Below, piece after piece: positions 62,619 to 64,000 of a DNA stretch of 64,000 nucleotides. Every line of letters starts with the position of its first letter. Positions within the stretch are counted from its first letter, which is position 1. The notes below the pieces were generated by a model, which was not told the DNA's origin, did no database searches, and was given only the letters and a program-made list of their open reading frames with translations. Both the position numbers and the translations under genes were made by a program. This stretch comes from Roseivivax marinus (lineage in GTDB: Bacteria > Pseudomonadota > Alphaproteobacteria > Rhodobacterales > Rhodobacteraceae), in NCBI RefSeq assembly GCF_900109705.1, contig NZ_FOAI01000013.1, positions 35,491-99,490 on the forward strand. The letters run 5' to 3'.

Positions 62619-62723
62619 CGGGGGAACCTCCCTGGGACAACGCGAACCGAACGCGACCAACTAGCGCCCCGTTCTTTAAGAAGCGGTTTACACGCCCTGC
62701 CCGGCCCGCAGTCCTTCGGGGGG

Positions 62724-63464
62724 TCAAGAGGCGATGGCGTCGGCCTCCGCAGCCTCTTCTTCGGAGAGGCCGAGCCGCTGGCGCAGGTCCGAGAGATAGC
62801 GCTGTTCCTGTGCGCTCTCGCCGTCTACCGCCGCCCGCGAGGCAAGGTAGAACTCTTCTGCGGTCTCCTGGTCGTTCACCTGACCGAGCAAGGTGTCCAG
62901 CGGCTTCGGATTCGCGATTTCGCGCTCCATCGTGGCGCGTTCCTCGGGCGTCGCGTCCGCGTCGTCGATCGCCTGCACGATCCGTGCCCGCTCGTCCTGC
63001 GACAGCGCGCCGTCGGAATAGGCGGCGGTGATCATCGCGCGGATCATCAGGAGCGCCTCGTCCTCGCTGAACCGCTCCGCCGCGGCCTCGCCCTCGCGCA
63101 TGTCCTCGTCGTCGGCAGAGGCGGCTGCCGCCTGCCCGGATGCCTGCGTCGGCCCGGACCCGTCGCCGAGAAGCTCGTTCGCCTTGTTGCGGATCGTGTC
63201 GATGAGGCTGCCGCCGCTGCTGCCCGAGCTGGTCGTGGCGGTGCTCTGCGCGCTGCCCGACTGGGAAGACTGGCTTTTCTGATAGGCTTGAAACGCCATA
63301 TAGCCCAGCGCCGCGAGACCCAGCTTCGAGCCCAGCCCGCTCCTGCGCCGACGCCGGCCACCGAGCAACCCGAGGGCAGAGGCTGTCCCCAACGCGCCGC
63401 GCCGCCGCCCGCGCCCGGCCATGCGGGTCGCCAGCATCGTGCCCAGTATACGCTTCATGCTCAT
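62724..63464 (-). CDS. DUF533/TerB-like protein (second copy)
   Basis: A 246-residue protein with an Arg/Gly-rich N-terminus (KRILGTMLATRMAGRGRRRG), a hydrophobic stretch LGLAALGYMAFQAYQ near residue 50, a Ser/Ala linker, and a C-terminal TerB-like domain: MIRAMITAAYSDGALSQDERARIV near residue 140 and YLSDLRQRLGLSEEE at the end. The SQDE motif matches the DKDE motif of the copy at 22533, so the two are paralogues of the same architecture. GGGAGGA precedes the ATG at 63464. Function unknown. Confidence 0.83.
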   Translation of the reverse strand: MSMKRILGTMLATRMAGRGRRRGALGTASALGLLGGRRRRRSGLGSKLGLAALGYMAFQAYQKSQSSQSGSAQSTATTSSGSSGGSLIDTIRNKANELLGDGSGPTQASGQAAAASADDEDMREGEAAAERFSEDEALLMIRAMITAAYSDGALSQDERARIVQAIDDADATPEERATMEREIANPKPLDTLLGQVNDQETAEEFYLASRAAVDGESAQEQRYLSDLRQRLGLSEEEAAEADAIAS

Positions 63465-63922
63465 CGTCCGATCCTCCCGGCACCGGTCGGCGCCCGCGGG
63501 TGTTCGGGGCACAATGACAACGGCCTGCCTGTCGTGAGATGAAACTCCGCCCAACGATGCCCGTTCCGAGCAGACGAGTCAGTAGGCGATACACCGCGCC
63601 GGCATACCGCCCCCCTGCATCGACTTTGCCTGCCTGCACGAAAAATGGCATGGGTCGACCGGATCAAGGAAGGTGCCTTGCAAGACCGATCCGCAGGCGG
63701 ATCCCGCTCCTTGGTGGTTAAAAATCGGGGCCAGCGGCATCAAGGCTTGCAACCGGCCGGCGGATGGAAGTCTACCGCCTTCCACGAAAGAGCAACCTCG
63801 CTTATTCCCAGAACGAGCCGCCGCCGTCGAGGTGATACAATATGCCCATTATCAAGACGTATCGCGTCAAAGCGACGAAATCGGCGAGTATTCCGTTCGT
63901 CCGGGCCTAGCAACTGTATCTG
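63465..63922. other. Region holding the 3' non-coding end of the IS element
   Basis: About 460 bases without a supported gene. The part nearest 63922 should belong to the IS110-type element, whose transposase ends at 63923, but I cannot place its exact boundary. A short dyad GATCCGC-AG-GCGGATC lies at about 63687-63702, and CTTGCAA is repeated directly nearby. The first 70 bases are the promoter side of the DUF533 gene. Confidence 0.45.
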
Positions 63923-64000
63923 TCAGGTAGCCGGAGCGGCCCATTTCTGACGGTTCCTGCACAGCGCGTTCGCGATGGTTACGAGCTTTCGGGCAACCGC
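63923..64000 (-). mobile_element. IS110-type transposase, C-terminal fragment (cut by window end)
   Basis: The last 25 codons of a transposase, reading AVARKLVTIANALCRNRQKW then AAPAT and a stop. The ARKLVTIANALCRNRQKW ending is characteristic of IS110/IS116-family DEDD transposases. The rest lies beyond the window, so completeness cannot be judged. IS110 elements often lack terminal inverted repeats, in line with the absence of an obvious end here. Confidence 0.75.

Noticed and set aside
63640..63780. Possible tRNA-like or attachment-site sequence near the right edge
   Set aside because: No cloverleaf can be drawn; the small dyad and CTTGCAA repeat are more simply part of IS flanking DNA.

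Overview
The window is a gene-dense, high-GC stretch of bacterial chromosome. Gene content and order point to an alphaproteobacterium of the Rhodobacterales (roseobacter/Paracoccaceae group). Supporting signs are a GAAC-N7-GAAC SOS box at lexA, a ctrA gene next to a SciP-type DUF1153 gene, the zwf-pgl-pgi cluster, a Mur-like Fur, a fused indolepyruvate:ferredoxin oxidoreductase, and a holin-endolysin pair resembling the gene transfer agent (GTA) lysis genes of Rhodobacter capsulatus. Almost everything looks like resident chromosome. The only clear mobile DNA is the 3' end of an IS110-type transposase cut by the right edge.

Layout. 0-0.6 kb: two YeeE/YedE-type sulfur transport proteins. 0.8-6.8 kb: lexA, comEC, gltX, gltA. 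7.0-8.7 kb: an acidic protein with two tandem ~150-residue repeats. 9.0-12.3 kb: a PaaG-like enoyl-CoA hydratase, ccmH and ccmF. 12.5-13.7 kb: holin and GH108 endolysin. 13.8-17.6 kb: zwf-pgl-pgi. 17.9-25.7 kb: nucleoside hydrolase, acetyltransferase, a frameshifted CBS gene, selO, a CorA/ZntB transporter, a DUF533 protein, and two EamA transporters flanking fur. 25.8-28.3 kb: eno, an uncharacterised gene and dedA. 28.4-31.8 kb: ccmE, argC, murI and an acyltransferase. 32-36.7 kb: indolepyruvate oxidoreductase, a VtlR/LsrB-like LysR regulator and a candidate AbcR-like small RNA. 36.8-43.1 kb: a nuclease/phosphatase-family lipoprotein, a thioesterase, trmFO, a tiny membrane protein, gluQ, hisI, an Fe-S scaffold-like protein and a soluble chemotaxis-type signalling protein. 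43.3-47.7 kb: a 36-residue membrane protein, recG and ligA. 48-50.4 kb: ctrA, sciP, mnmA. 50.7-55.9 kb: ketosynthase, ACP and lpxD, then an L,D-transpeptidase and an M15-like peptidase. 56.1-56.3 kb: two tRNA-Asp genes. 56.6-60.7 kb: an ABC transporter with an AttH-like protein. 60.8-64 kb: a triheme cytochrome c, a frameshifted zinc-ribbon gene, a second DUF533 protein and the IS end.

Themes. Several pieces of the Rhodobacterales CtrA/competence/GTA programme lie here: ctrA with a CtrA box upstream, sciP, comEC with a CtrA-like box in its promoter region, lexA, and the putative GTA lysis cassette. The most interesting non-coding locus is a compact transcription unit of about 83 nt (perfectly spaced promoter, CUCCCU motif, strong terminator) just downstream of a VtlR/LsrB-type regulator. 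This matches the rhizobial and Brucella VtlR-AbcR arrangement. Two genes carry an apparent single-base deletion, and short hairpin repeats of one family sit just past the ends of mnmA and the ketosynthase gene.
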